Positions 26,494 through 36,431 of a DNA stretch of 64,000 bases are shown in pieces. A program made the translations under genes and the position numbers. This DNA is from an uncultured Psychroserpens sp. (lineage in GTDB: Bacteria > Bacteroidota > Bacteroidia > Flavobacteriales > Flavobacteriaceae). The stretch lies in the NCBI RefSeq assembly GCF_947501425.1, contig NZ_CANMVN010000003.1:124001-188000 (forward strand). The letters run 5' to 3'. Numbering within the stretch: position 1 is the stretch's first letter; each line of letters begins with the position of its first letter. The notes below the pieces were generated by a model. That model was not told the origin of the DNA. It saw nothing but the letters and a program-made list of their open reading frames with translations, and searched no databases.

Positions 26494-27531
26494 TTATTTT
26501 ATATACTGAATTTTCTCAGTAATTTCTGTCTGACTATCAAAGAACCCTTGGTCTTCCATCCATTTATCACTGTACACTTTACTCATATAACGCGAACCAT
26601 GATCAGGGAATACTACTACAACTTTATCTCCTACTTTAAATTCTCCTTCTTCATTGAGCTGTTTTAATGCTTGCATTGCTGCACCACTAGTATAACCTAC
26701 AAATAATCCCTCTGTTCTTGAGATCTCGCGAGCTGTATGGGCACTTGCTTCGTCAGTAACTTTGACAAACTTGTCAATGAGGTCAAAATCTGTTGCGGTA
26801 GGAATTAAGTTTTTACCTAATCCCTCAATTCGGTAAGGGTATATTTCTTTGTCATCAAACTCTCGTGTTTCATGATATTTTTTTAGTACTGAACCGTAAG
26901 CATCGACACCTATTACTTGAACATCTGGATTTTGCTCTTTAAGATACTTTGAGATTCCAGAGATTGTTCCTCCAGTTCCACTACAAGCAATTAAATGTGT
27001 AATTTGCCCTTCTGTTTGTTCCCAAATTTCAGGACCTGTAGTGTGGTAATGCGCATCAAGATTAAGCTTATTAAAATACTGATTAATGTAAATAGAGCCT
27101 TTGATTTCGTTGTGTAAACGCTTTGCTACTTGGTAGTAAGAACGTGGATCATCTGCACTAACGTTAGCTGGGCACACATAAACCTGAGCTCCCATAGACT
27201 TTAGCATATCGATTTTATCAGCAGAGGATTTTGAACTTACTGCCAGAATACACTCATAACCTTTTATAATACTAACCATAGCAATACTAAAACCTGTATT
27301 ACCTGATGTAGTTTCAATAATAGTGTCTCCTGGAGTTAAGATACCTTGACGTTCAGCTTCTTCTATGATGTGAAGTGCTATTCTATCTTTTGACGAGTGA
27401 CCAGGATTAAAAGCTTCTACTTTCGCAAAGAAGTCACCATCAAAATCTTCGGTCATTTTATTTAATTTGATAAGAGGTGTCTTACCTATAAGCTGCAAAA
27501 CATTATCAAATACTTGTATGTCTTTTTTCAT
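26494..27531 (-). CDS. PLP-dependent cysteine/cystathionine synthase family, candidate cysteate synthase
   Basis: 345 aa, fold type II PLP enzyme. Lys48 in [11 protein letters not shown] is the Schiff-base lysine. [10 protein letters not shown] binds the substrate carboxylate, and [10 protein letters not shown] binds the PLP phosphate. It aligns with the catalytic core of cystathionine beta-synthase without the regulatory CBS domains, and the usual NPGGSVKDR reads NPGHSSKDR. In Capnocytophaga and Flavobacterium a gene of this family makes L-cysteate from phosphoserine and sulfite for sulfonolipids. The adjacent acyltransferase supports that role here. An alternative is ordinary cysteine or cystathionine synthesis. 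Confidence 0.8.
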   Translation of the reverse strand: MKKDIQVFDNVLQLIGKTPLIKLNKMTEDFDGDFFAKVEAFNPGHSSKDRIALHIIEEAERQGILTPGDTIIETTSGNTGFSIAMVSIIKGYECILAVSSKSSADKIDMLKSMGAQVYVCPANVSADDPRSYYQVAKRLHNEIKGSIYINQYFNKLNLDAHYHTTGPEIWEQTEGQITHLIACSGTGGTISGISKYLKEQNPDVQVIGVDAYGSVLKKYHETREFDDKEIYPYRIEGLGKNLIPTATDFDLIDKFVKVTDEASAHTAREISRTEGLFVGYTSGAAMQALKQLNEEGEFKVGDKVVVVFPDHGSRYMSKVYSDKWMEDQGFFDSQTEITEKIQYIK

Positions 27532-27606
27532 AAATGCTATTTATCAGTTCTACAGTTCAATAAAATTGAAACATAAAACCTCGCAAAATTAAGATTTTTT
27601 TTTGAA

Positions 27607-29667
27607 TTAGCTAGTAATTCCCTCTAAGTCTAGCAAAAATGCAAATTCTTGGACATCCTCTTTAATGGCTTCAAATCGCCCAGAAGCACCGCCATGACCA
27701 GCTTCCATGTTTGTTACCAAAAACAATTTGTTAGTATCCTGTTTATAAGTTCTTAGCTTAGAAACCCATTTTGCGGGTTCCCAATACTGAACCTGAGAAT
27801 CCTGTAAGGCTGTGGTTACCAGTAAGTTTGGATAGCTTTGTTGTTTAATATTATCATAAGGCGAATAACTCTTTATGTAATCATAGTAATCTTTATCATT
27901 TGGATTTCCCCATTCATCATATTCTCCAGTGGTTAAAGGGATTGTATGGTCTAGCATAGTTGTTACTACATCTACAAAAGGCACTGCTGCAATTACACCA
28001 TTGTATAACTCAGGTGCTTCATTGATAATTACACCCATTAATAAACCTCCTGCACTTCCTCCCATGGCATATAAATGAGCTGCAGATGTATATTTTTGAG
28101 CAATCAAATGCTTTGAACAATCAATAAAGTCTGTAAAAGTATTTTTCTTTTTCAATAATTTCCCATGTTCATACCATTCTCGCCCTAAATACTCACTTCC
28201 TCTTACATGTGCAATCACATAAATAAACCCTCTATCTAACAGAGATAGTCTAAGTGTTGAAAAATATGGATCTATTGTTGAGCCATAACTTCCATAAGCA
28301 TATTGTAACAATGGAGCATTACCATCTAACTTGGTGTCCTTTCGTCTTACTAAAGACATTGGTATTTTAGTTCCATCCTGAGCTGTTGCCCAAATACGTT
28401 CTGAGGTGTAATTATTTTTATCAAAATCAGGATCTAAAACTTCTTGCTCTTTTTTGACCTCCTTGGTTCTTGTGGTCATATTAAAATCTATGACAGATGA
28501 AGGAGTTGTCAGCGAATTATAACTGTAGCGCAATATATCTGTGTCAAAATCCACATTGGTGCTTACATTTGCAGTATAAGTCTCATTATCAAAGGGTAAA
28601 TAATAATCGGCTGTTTTATCCCATCGCGTGATTCTAAGTTGATTTAAACCTTTTGAACGCTCACTTATGACCAAATAATCTTTGAAAATCTCTATATCTT
28701 CCAACAATACGTCGTTACGATGTGCAATTACCTCAACCCAATGATTAATACTAGTTTGATGTTCATGAGTTTTCATCAACTTAAAATTAGTTGCTTCATC
28801 GCGATTGGTCAATATGTAAAATTGGTCTTGAAAATGAGCTAAACTATATTCTAATCCTCGAATTCTAGATTGAAATATTTTAAAATTAGCATCTGGTGTG
28901 TCTGCATTCAGAATATAAAACTCGTTAGTTAATGTACTGTAACAGGCAATAATGATATATTTTTTTGATTTCGTTTTATAAACAGTGGTACCAAAAGTCT
29001 CATCTTCCTCAGTATAAATAAGCATATCTTGAGCTTCAGTATCTCCTATTTTATGTTTGTATATCTGATTAGAGCGCAATGTTTGTTCATCCTTTTTTGT
29101 GTAGAAAAGTGTTGAGTTATCGTTTGCCCATGTTGATGATCCTGTAGTATTCTCAATTCTATCTGAAAAAACCTCATTGGTTATTAAACTTTTAATTTGA
29201 AGCGTGTACTGACGTCTACCCGTCACATCAACACCAAATGCTATCATTGTATTGTCTGGACTCACGCTTAAACCTGCTAATCTAAAATACCCATGACCTT
29301 CAGCCATTTCATTACAATCAAATAACAATTCCTCTTCGGCTTCTAAGGACTCTTTCTTCCTAGTATAAATAGGATAGTTTTTACCCTTTTCATAGCGTAC
29401 AACATACCAATATCCATTGTATTTGTAAGGCACAGATGAATCATCTTCTTTAATTCTCGATTTCATCTCTTGGAAAAGAGTTTTTTCAAAAGCTTTTGTA
29501 TGCGCTGTCTCATGCTCATAAAACTGATTTTCTTGTTTGAGATAGTCTAATACATTCTGATCTTCGCGTTGATTCAACCAAAAGTAATTATCTATTCGAG
29601 TATCATTATGAATTTCTAAGGTCTTTGGAATCTTTCTGGCAAGCGGAGCTTGAATAGTCGTCTTCAT
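27607..29667 (-). CDS. S9 family oligopeptidase (protease II/OpdB type)
   Basis: 686 aa prolyl-oligopeptidase-fold serine peptidase. The N-terminal seven-bladed propeller (residues ~70-400) is followed by an alpha/beta hydrolase domain. The nucleophile motif [11 protein letters not shown], an Asp in [15 protein letters not shown] and His in [14 protein letters not shown] form the triad. It starts at [15 protein letters not shown] without a signal peptide, so it is cytoplasmic and presumably degrades short basic peptides like oligopeptidase B. It is monocistronic and divergent from the YbaB gene. Confidence 0.92.
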   Translation of the reverse strand: MKTTIQAPLARKIPKTLEIHNDTRIDNYFWLNQREDQNVLDYLKQENQFYEHETAHTKAFEKTLFQEMKSRIKEDDSSVPYKYNGYWYVVRYEKGKNYPIYTRKKESLEAEEELLFDCNEMAEGHGYFRLAGLSVSPDNTMIAFGVDVTGRRQYTLQIKSLITNEVFSDRIENTTGSSTWANDNSTLFYTKKDEQTLRSNQIYKHKIGDTEAQDMLIYTEEDETFGTTVYKTKSKKYIIIACYSTLTNEFYILNADTPDANFKIFQSRIRGLEYSLAHFQDQFYILTNRDEATNFKLMKTHEHQTSINHWVEVIAHRNDVLLEDIEIFKDYLVISERSKGLNQLRITRWDKTADYYLPFDNETYTANVSTNVDFDTDILRYSYNSLTTPSSVIDFNMTTRTKEVKKEQEVLDPDFDKNNYTSERIWATAQDGTKIPMSLVRRKDTKLDGNAPLLQYAYGSYGSTIDPYFSTLRLSLLDRGFIYVIAHVRGSEYLGREWYEHGKLLKKKNTFTDFIDCSKHLIAQKYTSAAHLYAMGGSAGGLLMGVIINEAPELYNGVIAAVPFVDVVTTMLDHTIPLTTGEYDEWGNPNDKDYYDYIKSYSPYDNIKQQSYPNLLVTTALQDSQVQYWEPAKWVSKLRTYKQDTNKLFLVTNMEAGHGGASGRFEAIKEDVQEFAFLLDLEGITS

Positions 29668-29695
29668 TTTTCTTTTTAATAATCTGGCAATTTAG

Positions 29696-29703
29696 TAATT
29701 TTG
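29696..29703 (+). promoter_or_regulatory. -7 promoter element (TAATTTTG)
   Basis: An exact TAnnTTTG match 26 bp before the ybaB ATG at 29730, in a 62-bp divergent spacer. Confidence 0.6.
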
Positions 29704-29729
29704 TTATTCATAATTTAATACTTAACAAT

Positions 29730-30053
29730 ATGTTTGGAGATATGATGGGAATGATGGGCAAACTTAAAGAAGCCCAAAAGAAAGTTGAAGAAACAAAAGA
29801 ACGTTTACATGGCGTGTTGATTGATATGAATAGCCACGATGATAAACTCAAAGTGACTATAACAGCCAATAGAACCATAAAGTCAATTGAAATTGATGAG
29901 GAATTACTTCAAGACAAAGACATGTTAGAAGATTATTTGATTCTCACTATAAATAAAGCCATAGCTCGTGCTACTACAGTTCATGAGACTGAAGTTGCTG
30001 CTGTAGCTAAAGAAGGGATGCCAAACATTCCTGGTATGGATATGTTCAAATAA
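29730..30053 (+). CDS. ybaB: YbaB/EbfC family nucleoid-associated protein
   Basis: 107 aa, the normal length for this family of small DNA-binding dimers. The N-terminal helix [19 protein letters not shown], the central strand pair [20 protein letters not shown] and the C-terminal helix with [12 protein letters not shown] are the family pattern. In many bacteria it lies next to dnaX/recR; here it stands alone behind its own promoter. A Met-rich C-terminus ([11 protein letters not shown]) is typical. Confidence 0.93.
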   Translation: MFGDMMGMMGKLKEAQKKVEETKERLHGVLIDMNSHDDKLKVTITANRTIKSIEIDEELLQDKDMLEDYLILTINKAIARATTVHETEVAAVAKEGMPNIPGMDMFK

Positions 30054-30074
30054 AAAAATGATGCTAAGTCAGCT

Positions 30075-31094
30075 CTAGAAATCATTTAATATTTCTAGTA
30101 GTTTATTATGCATGTCATCAGTATAATCCAAATGGGTTACCATTCTTAATTTATTACTTCCCATTCCGATGATATGAATGTCATGATCTGATAGTTGTTT
30201 CAGAAACTCACTTTCGTCAACGTGAGGCTCTAATTCAAAAATAATGATATTGGTCTCTATCGGTTCAACTTTTCTAATAATAGACAAGTTCTCTAAAACA
30301 TGTCCTATCTCCTTAGCTTTCTTGTGATCTACTGAAAGTCTATCCATATGATGATCGAGAGCATAAAGTCCAGCTGCAGCCAGATAACCCACTTGGCGCA
30401 TTCCACCTCCCAAAATCTTTCTAACACGAACAGCACCTTGCATAAGGTCATGATCTCCTATCAAAACTGAACCTATCGGGCAGCCCAAACCTTTACTCAA
30501 ACATACAGATATAGTATCAAATAGTTGTCCGTAATCTTTAGCTGTCTCCTTAGTATTAACTAGTGCATTCCACAAACGAGCACCATCGAGATGATACCCT
30601 AAACCATGGGTATCACATACTTTCCTGATACGCTTTAATTCTTCAAAATCCCAACAAGCACCTCCACCTTTATTGGTTGTGTTTTCAACTTCCACAAGAG
30701 ATGTTAAAGGGCTATGATAAAAGTCGGGTGGATTAATTGAAGCTTCTACTTGTTCAGCTGAAAACATGCCGCGATGTCCATCGATAAGCTTACATGAAAT
30801 ACCACTGTTAAACGAAGCACCTCCGCCTTCGTAATTATAAATATGCGCATACTTATCACAGATCACTTGCTCACCTGGATTAGTATGTAATTTTAAAGCG
30901 GTTTGATTAGCCATACTTCCTGTAGGAAAGAATAAAGCCTGATCTTTTCCAAATAGCTTTGCTAAACGTTGTTCTAAAGCATTTACTGAAGGATCTTCTT
31001 TATATACATCATCACCAACCTGAGCAGTCATCATGGCTTCTAACATGCCTTTGGTTGGTTTAGTAACCGTATCACTTCTTAAATCTATAATCAT
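30075..31094 (-). CDS. ltaE: low-specificity L-threonine aldolase family (beta-eliminating lyase)
   Basis: 339 aa fold type I PLP enzyme. It begins with the family signature IDLRSDTVTKPTKGM. The PLP lysine is in SVCLSKGLGCPIGSV, and the cofactor pocket is visible as YHLDGARLWNA. It cleaves threonine or allo-threonine to glycine and acetaldehyde. All motifs are intact. It is 3 bp downstream of the metalloprotease stop, so it is probably co-transcribed with it. Confidence 0.92.
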   Translation of the reverse strand: MIIDLRSDTVTKPTKGMLEAMMTAQVGDDVYKEDPSVNALEQRLAKLFGKDQALFFPTGSMANQTALKLHTNPGEQVICDKYAHIYNYEGGGASFNSGISCKLIDGHRGMFSAEQVEASINPPDFYHSPLTSLVEVENTTNKGGGACWDFEELKRIRKVCDTHGLGYHLDGARLWNALVNTKETAKDYGQLFDTISVCLSKGLGCPIGSVLIGDHDLMQGAVRVRKILGGGMRQVGYLAAAGLYALDHHMDRLSVDHKKAKEIGHVLENLSIIRKVEPIETNIIIFELEPHVDESEFLKQLSDHDIHIIGMGSNKLRMVTHLDYTDDMHNKLLEILNDF

Positions 31095-31097
31095 GTC

Positions 31098-33506
31098 TTA
31101 ATTCTGGTTATAATTACAATAATCGCTTCCAATTGGTGAACCATCGGGTATTTTTGGAGCGTTTTTTATTTTAAATTTTTCTGGGTGTTCTTTAAATTCT
31201 TTGATTATCAACCCGTATTGTGTTGCATAAAGTGATGCTTTCTTTTTATCAGATAAATAATCGTGTATCAACGAATTGATTGCATTATTAGCCAAAGCTT
31301 TTACCTGAAAGACAGATTGGTCATTTACAGCTAAATTCATTAAATACATCAATACACGTTCATTGATGAGTTGTTGAATCTCATCCATATAAGGGTCACC
31401 ATGAGTCATTCCAAAGGATTGATCTAACAGGTCTTTTAACATTTCATCAAGCCCAAGTTGCTTATCATCTAAACTTTTCTGCTGAATTATTCTGTTAGCA
31501 CGTTGCGGATGCAATAAGAATTTCAGAGTCATATCGCTAGCTGTAACTGCTGCGCTCATAGGATCAAAAGCAACTCCTGTTTTTCCTGAAAACGACTCGC
31601 GACCTCTACTGTAGCCATAAGCTCTTGGTGGAAATAATGCTAGTTTATCCTTCGGAATGGACAACGCTTCCACAGATATAGTTTTTAAGATCATATCTAA
31701 AGTTGCCTTTTGAGTTTTAGCATCAATAGGTTTTACAGTCATTTGTCCATCACCTTTTACAGCATAATTGTAGTCTAATCCTCCAACAACTTTAGTAGCT
31801 GCCTCGGTTTGATAACGATGGAAAAAATACAAGGGTACAAATACGTCTTCTAAAACAGAATACGGTTCTCCTTTACGAATATTATCCTTTGAAAAATTTG
31901 AAATGGCTTCAGCTCTCACTTGTAAAACATTCTCTAACTCTTCCGAAGCACTTCGTCCGTTATCCCACAAATGTGCTAAGGCATGTGCTCCTCCTTGGGC
32001 TCTAGCATCAGAATCGGTAATAAAACGCAATCCTGCGAAATCGGCTGCTTTAAGAATTTTATTGAGAGCTTCTTTTTCGTTGGTATCAGAATCAAATTCA
32101 GAATAACTATACGCCACAGTTACTTTATCCCACTCACCAATACCAACAGCATAGGCATCACTAAAATCGATAGCTCCGTTTGTCATGGTAATTGTAGGAT
32201 GCGGATAATCCATTACAGAGGCTCTTCCTTTGGTACTCGCAGCAAAATTGTGAGCAAAACCAATAGTATGACCAACCTCATGTGCACTCAACTGTCTAAT
32301 CCTTGCCAAAGCCATCTCTAACATAGGTTGGTAATTATCATCGCGCTCAGCAAAAGGTTTGTTCATCAAAGCCTGAGCAATCAAAAAATCCTGACGTATA
32401 CGTAAACTCCCCAGACTCACATGTCCTTTGATGATTTCTCCTGTTCTAGGATCTACAACGCTTCCTCCGTAACTCCAGCCACGAGTAGATCGATGTACCC
32501 ATTGAATAACATTATATCTACAATCCATTGGATCTGCATCTTCTGGTAACATTTTAACCTGAAAGGCATCTTTGAATCCTATCGTTTCATAAGCTTCGTT
32601 CCACCATCGCGCACCTTCAAGTAAAGCCGAACGAACTGGCTCTGGTGTTCCTGGGTCTAAATAATAAACAATTGGCTCTTTAGCCTCACTAACTGCAGCA
32701 TTTGGATCTTTCTTTTCTAAACGATGACGAATGATGTATCGCTTTTTAATCGGCTCCTGAATAGGTGTTGCATAGTCCAAATACGACATAGAAATTGCTC
32801 CGCTACGCACATCAAACTCGCGCATTTTATAATCATCATCCGGTAATTCTATAAAACTGTGGTGCTGGATAACGCTTACTAACGACGGTGTAGGTGTAAC
32901 ACTTCTAATATTTCGCCCTTTGGCTTGTCCTTTAAAAGTTAATAAAGCTTCAAACTCCACATTTTTTGGAAAGGCTTTGGTTCGCTCTAATGACAAGGCA
33001 CTTTTACTAAGGTCAATCTTATGACCTCCTTCAGATTTCAATCGATTTGCCACACCATGAGCATCCAACATCAAAAATGGCGTGAGGTCAATGATATATT
33101 TTCCATCCTTATTCTCTAAAATCTTGAATCCATATATCACCGATTTTGCAAAGGCTTGCTCTATACTCTTCTTCTCAAGTTGGTTATCAGTAATAGCTCT
33201 GTATTTCAGATTGGGCTGAATGAGCAATAGTTTATTACCTGCTTTCTCAAATTTTACCAAGCGCTCTTGTCCTAGCTGACCTCGATCCAAACCAATATCG
33301 TTAGACCCAACACCTGTTGCTAAGGAGTTGACATACAGAAATTCTTTATTTAATTCTTTTACCTCAAGGTAGATTTTATCTGTAGATGTTTCGTAATGAA
33401 AATCAAAAAAGCCATTGTAAGACTTTAATTCTTTTTTTTCTAACATCTGTGCAAATGAGATAGTTACACATAAAAAAGCAACTACTGAGAGTATGTAATG
33501 TTTCAT
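31098..33506 (-). CDS. secreted zinc metalloprotease (DUF5117/DUF4953 type)
   Basis: 802 aa from the ATG at 33506; the TTG nine bases upstream is less likely. The signal peptide ends at SFAQ (MKHYILSVVAFLCVTISFA). The zinc site HEVGHTIGFAHNFA around residue 407 matches HExxHxxGxxH, as in metzincin-like gluzincins. The N-terminal ~250 residues are the DUF5117 region, with the metalloprotease domain after it. It is exported to the periplasm or beyond, and its substrate is unknown. It lacks a T9SS C-terminal domain, since the end reads GSDYCNYNQN. Confidence 0.88.
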   Translation of the reverse strand: MKHYILSVVAFLCVTISFAQMLEKKELKSYNGFFDFHYETSTDKIYLEVKELNKEFLYVNSLATGVGSNDIGLDRGQLGQERLVKFEKAGNKLLLIQPNLKYRAITDNQLEKKSIEQAFAKSVIYGFKILENKDGKYIIDLTPFLMLDAHGVANRLKSEGGHKIDLSKSALSLERTKAFPKNVEFEALLTFKGQAKGRNIRSVTPTPSLVSVIQHHSFIELPDDDYKMREFDVRSGAISMSYLDYATPIQEPIKKRYIIRHRLEKKDPNAAVSEAKEPIVYYLDPGTPEPVRSALLEGARWWNEAYETIGFKDAFQVKMLPEDADPMDCRYNVIQWVHRSTRGWSYGGSVVDPRTGEIIKGHVSLGSLRIRQDFLIAQALMNKPFAERDDNYQPMLEMALARIRQLSAHEVGHTIGFAHNFAASTKGRASVMDYPHPTITMTNGAIDFSDAYAVGIGEWDKVTVAYSYSEFDSDTNEKEALNKILKAADFAGLRFITDSDARAQGGAHALAHLWDNGRSASEELENVLQVRAEAISNFSKDNIRKGEPYSVLEDVFVPLYFFHRYQTEAATKVVGGLDYNYAVKGDGQMTVKPIDAKTQKATLDMILKTISVEALSIPKDKLALFPPRAYGYSRGRESFSGKTGVAFDPMSAAVTASDMTLKFLLHPQRANRIIQQKSLDDKQLGLDEMLKDLLDQSFGMTHGDPYMDEIQQLINERVLMYLMNLAVNDQSVFQVKALANNAINSLIHDYLSDKKKASLYATQYGLIIKEFKEHPEKFKIKNAPKIPDGSPIGSDYCNYNQN

Positions 33507-33623
33507 AATTGTCAATTAGTTTATAAAGCTACATAATTTAGTCAAATTATAATTGTGACAAATTGAAATTAATTGTGTCTTAATACATGAAACTAATAGT
33601 TGCAGGTATGAGTTTGCTTCTGA

Positions 33624-34292
33624 TTTAAAATAATTATTCTGAAAGCCCTATCAAACAGATTAATCATCATATTTATACATATTAAGAAAGGAGATTTTAA
33701 ACCTATCTTTGACAGCTTCTCTACGCGACTATATTCCCAAATTAATTCTTTAGGTCTGGAAGTCTATAAAACATCATTAAAAAATGCTGAATCAAAAATT
33801 GACATCTCCATTAGGCCTTTTGAAGATTCAGATGTCAATGCTTTAAAAGAAGGCTTACGACATACAAGATTGGTACAAGAAAGCATTCCTAACTGTTATG
33901 TGGCCACTACTAAAAATGAGACCACTATATACAGGCATTGGATATTTAAACATGATCAAAACGAAAGAGTAGCTAATTACTTTGGAGATTTATTTCCAAA
34001 ACTTAAAAAAGATGAAGCGCTTATAGAAGGTGTATTTACTCATCCAGATTATAGAGGTCTTCGTGTCATGCCCAATGCTATACATAAAACTCTTACGCAA
34101 CACCAATACACATCTATTAACAGAGTTATTGTATTTGTAGACGAAAAGAATATTCCTAGCCTTAAAGGATTTCATCGCAATGGATTTAAACCTTACATCA
34201 TAAGACAAGAAAAATGGTTGTTTTTCCGAAGAAAAGTATCTTTTATTCCTATTACTTCGGAAATGGAACATAACTATTTCAATTGGTCATAA
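33624..34292 (+). CDS. GNAT-like acetyltransferase frame without a canonical start codon
   Basis: An open frame runs from just after a TGA (33621) to the stop at 34292. Coding-like sequence is evident from about 33680 (IKKGDFKPIFDSFSTRLYS, later KIDISIRPFEDSDVNAL). The GNAT motif region is VFTHPDYRGLRVMPNAIHKT, with VDEKNIPSLKGFHRNGF as the C-terminal arm. There is no ATG or GTG in frame upstream. The first TTG (33870) would delete the N-terminal third of the fold. Two ATGs (33587, 33608) are in another frame that stops after a few codons. It could have a rare ATT/ATA start, an N-terminal frameshift, or be an early pseudogene. Confidence 0.55.
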   Translation, partial: FKIIILKALSNRLIIIFIHIKKGDFKPIFDSFSTRLYSQINSLGLEVYKTSLKNAESKIDISIRPFEDSDVNALKEGLRHTRLVQESIPNCYVATTKNETTIYRHWIFKHDQNERVANYFGDLFPKLKKDEALIEGVFTHPDYRGLRVMPNAIHKTLTQHQYTSINRVIVFVDEKNIPSLKGFHRNGFKPYIIRQEKWLFFRRKVSFIPITSEMEHNYFNWS

Positions 34293-34370
34293 TCAAGAAA
34301 CTATTAAACAACTTCAATTTTTATTTTATCTAAAGAATTTAAGTGTTAATTTCGCTGAAAATTATTCACA

Positions 34371-35481
34371 ATGATTACATCAGATCAGATTAAAGATCTC
34401 AATACACGCCTTGACAAACTAAGGCACTATCTTTGACATAGATGCCAAACTGATCGAAATCTCTAATGAAGAGGAACAAACCTTCGATCCCAACTTTTGG
34501 AATGACTCTAAGCAAGCTGAATTAGTAATGAAATCCCTTCGAGAGAAAAAGAGCTGGGTTCAAGACTTTAACAACTCCAAAACCTTAATTGAAGATCTCG
34601 AAGTGATCTACGACTTTTTTAAAGAAGAGGAAGCCTCTGCAGAAGATGTGGAAAACAGATATAACAAAGCCTTAGCTCTTATAGAAAAACTAGAGTTCAA
34701 AAACATGTTGTCTGATGAAGGTGATTCGTTAAGTGCTGTCCTACAAATTACAGCTGGTGCTGGTGGTACCGAATCTTGTGATTGGGCAAGTATGTTAATG
34801 CGTATGTACTTGATGTATGCTGAAAAAAGCGGATTTAAAGTCAAAGAACTCAACTTTCAGGAAGGTGATGTTGCTGGAATAAAAACCGTAACTTTAGAAA
34901 TTGAAGGTGATTATGCTTTTGGTTGGCTTAAAGGCGAGAATGGTGTACATCGTTTGGTACGTATTTCACCATTTGACAGTAATGCTAAACGTCATACTAG
35001 CTTTGCTTCCGTTTATGTATATCCTTTGGTAGATGACACTATTGAAGTAGATATCAATCCAGCAGATATTGATATCACAACAGCGAGGTCTAGTGGTGCT
35101 GGTGGACAAAACGTCAACAAGGTAGAAACCAAAGTACAGCTAACTCATAAGCCAACTGGTATTCAAATCTCATGTTCTGAGACACGTTCACAACATGATA
35201 ACAGAGCGCGTGCTATGCAGATGTTAAAATCTCAGCTTTATGAAATAGAACTACAAAAGCAAATGGCACAACGTGATGATATAGAGGCTGGAAAGATGAA
35301 AATTGAATGGGGAAGTCAAATCCGTAATTATGTGATGCATCCTTATAAACTTGTAAAAGATGTACGTACAGCTCACGAAACAGGAAATGTAGATGCAGTT
35401 ATGGATGGAGACCTAGAACCATTTCTAAAATCTTATCTTATGATGATGGGACAAAAAGAAGAAAACCCAAACGAATTATAA
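34371..35481 (+). CDS. prfB: peptide chain release factor 2, programmed +1 frameshift
   Basis: RF2 recognises UAA/UGA and triggers peptide release. Translation starts at 34371 and reads 21 codons to CTT (34431-34433), then TGA. The ribosome shifts +1 on CTTTGAC and continues from GAC at 34435, giving about 369 aa. The classic autoregulatory CUU-UGA-C slip site is preceded by AAGG at the correct distance. The product carries SPF ([12 protein letters not shown]), the RF2 stop-codon tripeptide, and the GGQ peptidyl-hydrolysis motif in [10 protein letters not shown]. The frame visible from 34528 alone is only the 3' part of the gene. Confidence 0.95.
34425..34437 (+). promoter_or_regulatory. prfB +1 programmed frameshift site
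   Basis: The slip sequence TAT CTT TGA C has a poor-context TGA read slowly when RF2 is scarce. The zero-frame stop occupies 34434-34436 and the +1 frame resumes at 34435. AAGG at 34421-34424 lies in the position of the internal Shine-Dalgarno of the E. coli site. Confidence 0.92.
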
Positions 35482-35492
35482 TATATTAAAAC

Positions 35493-35834
35493 ATGATTAA
35501 AATATATCACAACCCAAGATGTAGAAAATCCAGAGAAGGTTTAGACCTTCTAGAAAATTCTGGCAAAGATTTTGAAGTGATAAAATATCTGGACGAGCCA
35601 ATTTCCGAAGCAGAACTAAAAAATATAGTATCGCTTTTAGGAATTTCACCTTTAGATTTGGTACGAAAAAATGAAGCTATTTGGAAATCCGATTACAAAG
35701 GGAAAGATTTATCAGATGCTCAAGTCATTAACGCTATGGTAAGTAATCCTAAACTTATTGAACGACCAATAGTTATTAATGGAAAACAGGCAGTAATTGG
35801 TAGACCTCCAGCAACCATATTAGATATTATTTAA
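35493..35834 (+). CDS. arsC: ArsC family (glutaredoxin-type arsenate reductase) protein
   Basis: 113 aa thioredoxin-fold protein of the ArsC/Spx family. A single catalytic-type Cys in HNPRCRKSREGL near residue 10 is followed by VIKYLDEPISEAEL, and the conserved Arg-Pro region LIERPIVINGKQAVIGRPP is present. E. coli ArsC reduces arsenate with glutaredoxin. No other ars genes are present, so arsenate detoxification is not assured. It follows prfB by 11 bp and precedes the next gene by 1 bp, so it is in that transcription unit. Confidence 0.85.
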   Translation: MIKIYHNPRCRKSREGLDLLENSGKDFEVIKYLDEPISEAELKNIVSLLGISPLDLVRKNEAIWKSDYKGKDLSDAQVINAMVSNPKLIERPIVINGKQAVIGRPPATILDII

Positions 35835-35835
35835 G

Positions 35836-36285
35836 ATGAAAAGAATTTACATTATCGTATTTGTACTTAGCCTATTTGCAAGCAATGCCTTTGCACAACG
35901 ACGATCACAACAACGACCTCAACGTACCATAAATCCTGAAAAGGAACAGGAACGTTACGAAGAAAGAGCCGAGGAACAAAAAAAGAAATACATAGCTGAT
36001 TTTGTTGGAACACTAAAAGTTGATGATTTCCAGAAAGAGATCATCACACAACAAATGGATTCGTATTTTGAAGAACTACGTAAGATCAATAAAATGGGCT
36101 TAACGCGCTTTGAACGCCAAGAGCAAATTGAAGCTCTAGATGTAAGACATTTTAAAGATACAAGAGCAATGGTCTCTGAAGATGTCATGAATAAAATCAT
36201 GGATGCTGTCAAAGGCAAATGGGATCAGAAAGCTGAAAAGAAAAAGAAGAAAAAGCGAAAGAGAAAAAATAAGGACAAAAGCTAA
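35836..36285 (+). CDS. secreted charged helical protein, unknown
   Basis: 149 aa with a signal peptide (MKRIYIIVFVLSLFASNAFAQ). The mature part is helical and strongly charged: QRRSQQRPQR, then KYIADFVGTLKVDDFQKEIITQQMDSYFEELRKI, ending in a run of Lys/Arg. The pattern resembles the short LTXXQ/Spy-like periplasmic helical proteins, but the motif is not explicit. It is the last gene of the prfB-arsC unit, followed by a terminator. Confidence 0.7.
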   Translation: MKRIYIIVFVLSLFASNAFAQRRSQQRPQRTINPEKEQERYEERAEEQKKKYIADFVGTLKVDDFQKEIITQQMDSYFEELRKINKMGLTRFERQEQIEALDVRHFKDTRAMVSEDVMNKIMDAVKGKWDQKAEKKKKKKRKRKNKDKS

Positions 36286-36311
36286 GCTTTAATATAGTCT
36301 TAGCAAGCTTT

Positions 36312-36349
36312 AACGCCTTTTAACACTTTATGTTATGAGGCGTTTTTTG
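36312..36349 (+). terminator. intrinsic terminator
   Basis: The stem AACGCCT/AGGCGTT (36312-36318 with 36338-36344) has an inner TAACA/TGTTA pair and T6 at the 3' side. Confidence 0.85.
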
Positions 36350-36388
36350 TTTAACAAAAGATTAACCATTCACAGGCACAAGTAATTC

Positions 36389-36396
36389 TAAATTTG
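36389..36396 (+). promoter_or_regulatory. -7 promoter element (TAAATTTG)
   Basis: An exact TAnnTTTG match 35 bp before the ATG of the TonB receptor at 36432. Confidence 0.6.
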
Positions 36397-36431
36397 CACA
36401 TCTAAACAACAAAACCTTTAACAAACCACCA

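Noticed and set aside
30054-30074. Terminator between ybaB and the threonine aldolase gene
   Set aside because: Only a weak 7-bp AT-rich stem (AAATGAT/ATCATTT) with no proper T run.
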